Positions 15,793 through 17,847 of a stretch of 17,847 nt of DNA are shown one piece after another (position 1 is the first letter of the stretch; every line of letters starts with the position of its first letter). Source of the DNA: HGM10836 sp964430375 (GTDB lineage Bacteria > Bacillota_I > Bacilli_A > RF39 > UBA660); assembly GCA_964430375.1 (NCBI GenBank), contig CAYSEZ010000012.1, positions 1-17,847 on the forward strand. Direction: 5' to 3'. The notes below the pieces were generated by a model that searched no databases, was not told the DNA's origin, and worked only from the letters and a program-made list of their open reading frames with translations. The translations under genes and the position numbers were made by a program.

Positions 15793-16242
15793 ATGCATTT
15801 TTTTATCCAACTTATAAAAAATCAAACTTTTTTAACAGTTGTTTCTGGCACTATTGTATACGTGTTAAGTCAATTGTTTTTAGAACTAGTTATTAATCCA
15901 AAAAAAGAATATAAACAATTGAAACAAAAAGTGCAATATACTATAAGCATGTATTGTGGTTATTATACAAGTCCATATAACTTGTTGAACAAAGATTCTA
16001 ATGTAAGACCAGTTGAAGAATATCGAATAGCAAGTATGGAATTAAGGAAAATCGGTTCTGAACTTGCTAGTTATATTGGCACAGTGCCTAAAATTAAATT
16101 TAAAAAAAGAAAAAAGTTATTAGAAGTTCAACATTCATTAATAGGTTTATCAAATGGATTACATATTTATAGAGACTATAATCCACTCAAAGATAATTTG
16201 GAACGTGATAAAGTAATAAAAAAGAATTTAGGACATAGGTGA
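15793..16242 (+). CDS. Unrecognised small membrane-anchored protein
   Basis: A 149 aa protein that I do not recognise as a named family. Residues about 12-33 form one membrane segment (LTVVSGTIVYVLSQLFLELV). After it comes NPKKEYKQLKQKV, a basic helical stretch. The remaining 110 residues look soluble and largely helical, with tyrosines (YCGYYTSPYNLL) and basic patches (KFKKRKK). With the short N-terminus and positive residues after the segment, the soluble part is probably cytoplasmic. The ATG at 15793 is chosen over the upstream in-frame TTG (15778) because TGGAGGTG (15781-15788) is an ideal ribosome site for it and would lie inside the longer reading. It has its own terminator upstream and sits between the polymer locus and a toxin-antitoxin pair, so it need not belong to either. 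A phage-defence or accessory role is only a guess from location. Confidence 0.7.
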   Translation: MHFFIQLIKNQTFLTVVSGTIVYVLSQLFLELVINPKKEYKQLKQKVQYTISMYCGYYTSPYNLLNKDSNVRPVEEYRIASMELRKIGSELASYIGTVPKIKFKKRKKLLEVQHSLIGLSNGLHIYRDYNPLKDNLERDKVIKKNLGHR

Positions 16243-16340
16243 TTATAAATTAATTTTGTAGCAATGGGACATATTCCAAATAAATGAAGAAAAAACTAAT
16301 CTAAATTCAATGTGATATAGAAAATTTAAAAATTAAAAAA

Positions 16341-16390
16341 TTAAACCAAAAGCACACATAATTATTGACAAATGTGTGTTTTTGGTTTAA
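16341..16390. repeat. Long inverted repeat upstream of abiE (candidate AbiEi operator)
   Basis: Two 19-base arms (16341-16359 and 16372-16390) are complementary at every position except one G-T pair, around a 12-base loop. They lie just ahead of abiEi and overlap its likely promoter. Terminator use for the upstream gene is possible, but the T-run lies within the stem. The rest of 16243-16340 is AT-rich with nothing I can identify. Confidence 0.75.
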
Positions 16391-16396
16391 TATAAT
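16365..16396 (+). promoter_or_regulatory. Likely abiE promoter embedded in the inverted repeat
   Basis: A perfect TTGACA (16365-16370) sits in the loop of the inverted repeat. TATAAT at 16391-16396 follows at a long 20-base spacing; the less perfect TAATAT at 16388-16393 gives a standard 17. Either way the right arm fills the spacer, so a protein bound there would block polymerase. Confidence 0.45.
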
Positions 16397-16410
16397 ATTA
16401 GGTGATGAAA

Positions 16411-16953
16411 ATGATTTGTTCATATAAAGAATTAAAAGAAATATATGGTTCTGGATATCAGATTAATAAAGCGATTAATTCTGCTAAAATATATAAACTT
16501 GAATCTGGCTTATATTCTGATAAAAAAAGTAATCATTATTTAGAAATATTTACTAAAAAATATCCTAAAGCAATTATAACTCATGATAGTGCATATTTTT
16601 ATCATAATTTAACTGATGTTATTCCAAGTAAGATATTTATGACAACTGATAGAAATTCAGGAAGATTTAATGATAAAAATATTGTTCAATTTTTTAGTAT
16701 AGATACTTTGTATAATTTAGGTAAAACTTCTATTAAATATGAGGGAATTGATATTAATATATATGATAAAGAAAGGATGTTATTAGAATTGGTTAAAAAT
16801 AAAAATCATATGGCTTATGATTATTATAAGGAAATAATAGAAAATTATAGAGATATTAAAGATGAATTAGATGTTTATAAATTGCAAAAATATGCAGATG
16901 TTTATTCAAATGGAGAAAAATTAATGACTATGATTCAAGATGAGGTATTTTAA
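16411..16953 (+). CDS. abiEi: AbiEi-family type IV antitoxin / autorepressor
   Basis: A 180 aa protein with an N-terminal winged-helix region (CSYKELKEIYGSGYQINKAI, then LESGLYSDKK) and the conserved AbiEi C-terminal region around HDSAYFYHNLTDVIP and IFMTTDR. AbiEi proteins counter the AbiEii toxin without binding it directly and also repress their own operon by binding inverted repeats in the promoter. The large inverted repeat at 16341-16390 fits that role. Start choice: ATG 16411 has AGGTGA correctly spaced. The in-frame GTG 16402 and ATG 16405 lie within that ribosome site. The stop codon shares one base with the toxin start. Length is close to the roughly 200 aa of described AbiEi proteins. 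Confidence 0.87.
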   Translation: MICSYKELKEIYGSGYQINKAINSAKIYKLESGLYSDKKSNHYLEIFTKKYPKAIITHDSAYFYHNLTDVIPSKIFMTTDRNSGRFNDKNIVQFFSIDTLYNLGKTSIKYEGIDINIYDKERMLLELVKNKNHMAYDYYKEIIENYRDIKDELDVYKLQKYADVYSNGEKLMTMIQDEVF

Positions 16954-17780
16954 TGGAACTTGGTAGTTTAGTTAATCTTTATATGGAAAATGGCTATGAA
17001 TTTATAGATGCAACACAAAAAGTAGTACAAGATATTATTTTGCTAAAAATTTCTAAAAGTTCTTTAAAAAATAATATAACTATAAAAGGTGGAGTAGTAA
17101 TGCATAATATTTCAAAAAATAAACGTCGTGCAACCAGAGATATAGATTTTGATTTTATAAAATATTCATTAGAAGATAATTCAATAAAAAAATTTATAGA
17201 AAAATTAAACAATGAAAATGATGGAATTAAAGTTTTTCTAAATGGCAATATAGAAAAACTGCGTCATCAAGAATACAATGGTAAAAGAGTATATATATCT
17301 TTAATTGATTTGAATAACTATAGAATTGATTCAAAATTAGATATTGGTGTACATAAAGATTTTGACATATTACAAGAAGAATATTGCTTTGATTTAAATA
17401 TTATAAATAAAAGCGTAACGTTGCTTATTAATTCTAAGGAGCAAATATTTGCTGAAAAACTAAAATCATTGTTAAAGTTTGCATATAATTCCACTAGATA
17501 TAAAGATATATTTGATTTTTATTATTTAATTAGATATGGTAATTTAAATTGTAAAAAATTAAAAGAATATATTGCTAAAATGATTTTTTATGATAATTCT
17601 TCTAGTATAAATAATTTTGAGGATGTATATAAAATGTTATATCAAATATTAAATAATAAAAGATTTGTTTCTAAACTAAATAACTTAAAAGTTAATTGGT
17701 TAGATACATCATTAAAAGAAGTTATAAGTTGTATATTAGATTTTATAAAATATTTAGAAAAAGAAGAAATGGTATTATAA
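16953..17780 (+). CDS. abiEii: AbiEii/AbiGii-family nucleotidyltransferase toxin
   Basis: A 275 aa nucleotidyltransferase-fold toxin. The glycine motif is KGGVVM (45-50), followed by RATRDIDFDF (59-68), which supplies the metal-binding aspartates D63 and D65. A further acidic residue is probably D131 (DIGV). The C-terminal family motif is EQIFAEKLKSLL (163-174) with RYKDIFDFYYL (182-192). The AbiE system aborts phage infection in lactococci and stabilises mobile DNA. Related MenT toxins add nucleotides to tRNA 3' ends, so a similar reaction with NTP is likely, though AbiEii itself was proposed to use GTP. The active-site residues look intact, so the toxin is probably functional. It starts on the last base of the abiEi stop (TAATG), which implies coupled translation and tight stoichiometry with the antitoxin. 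Confidence 0.9.
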   Translation: MELGSLVNLYMENGYEFIDATQKVVQDIILLKISKSSLKNNITIKGGVVMHNISKNKRRATRDIDFDFIKYSLEDNSIKKFIEKLNNENDGIKVFLNGNIEKLRHQEYNGKRVYISLIDLNNYRIDSKLDIGVHKDFDILQEEYCFDLNIINKSVTLLINSKEQIFAEKLKSLLKFAYNSTRYKDIFDFYYLIRYGNLNCKKLKEYIAKMIFYDNSSSINNFEDVYKMLYQILNNKRFVSKLNNLKVNWLDTSLKEVISCILDFIKYLEKEEMVL

Positions 17781-17791
17781 ATTACATTATA

Positions 17792-17818
17792 AAATAAATA
17801 GTTTATTTCCATTTTTTT
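17792..17818 (+). terminator. Possible terminator after abiEii
   Basis: A perfect but all-AT 7-base-pair hairpin (17792-17798 with 17802-17808, loop TAG) is followed closely by a T7 run. It starts 12 bases after the toxin stop. The stem is weak. The last 29 bases of the window hold nothing identifiable. Confidence 0.4.
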
Positions 17819-17847
17819 AATAATATAATTTTTTTATAAAAGCAAAT

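Noticed and set aside
16341..16390. CRISPR repeat or transposon end
   Set aside because: There is only one pair of arms, no repeated units with spacers, and no transposase or target duplication nearby.

Overview
The window is very AT-rich (by eye roughly a quarter G+C). It has strong AGGAGG-type ribosome binding sites, sigma-A-like promoters and many AGA codons, and UGA works as a stop, which excludes the Mycoplasma code. This suggests a low-GC Bacillota, possibly an uncultured gut Bacilli or Mollicutes-related lineage; the taxon is an inference. No rRNA, tRNA, insertion sequence or CRISPR array was seen.

Layout. (1) 129-3223, minus strand: a three-gene operon read from 3223 leftwards. It encodes an IspD/TarI-like cytidylyltransferase, a GatZ/KbaZ-family protein and a GatD-like zinc polyol-phosphate dehydrogenase, with a promoter at 3245-3273 and a terminator at 91-120. 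(2) 3400-7610, plus strand: a binding-protein-dependent ABC importer (lipoprotein, ATPase, fused double permease) overlapping a winged-helix/LicC-like cytidylyltransferase fusion. (3) 7673-9204, plus: a TagG/TagH-type polymer exporter. (4) 9229-11700, minus: a large multidomain LicD-family phosphotransferase, converging on tagH at a shared terminator. (5) 11828-15710, plus: two CDP-glycerol glycerophosphotransferase-family (TagB/TarL-like) enzymes and a membrane O-acyltransferase. (6) 15793-16242: an unrecognised membrane-anchored protein. (7) 16411-17780: an AbiEi/AbiEii toxin-antitoxin pair behind a long inverted repeat.

How it fits together. Regions 1-5 look like one locus for a teichoic-acid-like phosphopolymer. 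Region 1 could make an activated polyol. The gene set fits fructose-6-P to tagatose-6-P (GatZ-like acting as a 4-epimerase), then galactitol-1-P (GatD), then CDP-galactitol (the cytidylyltransferase), a parallel to TarJ/TarI making CDP-ribitol. Region 2 could import a ready-made phosphonate such as 2-aminoethylphosphonate and activate it to a CMP-ester; the window has no LicA-type kinase or LicB-type choline transporter. The glycerophosphotransferase-family enzymes would build the polymer, LicD would decorate it, the acyltransferase would acylate it and TagGH would export it. The polyol and the decorating group are hypotheses. The family assignments are well supported by motifs.
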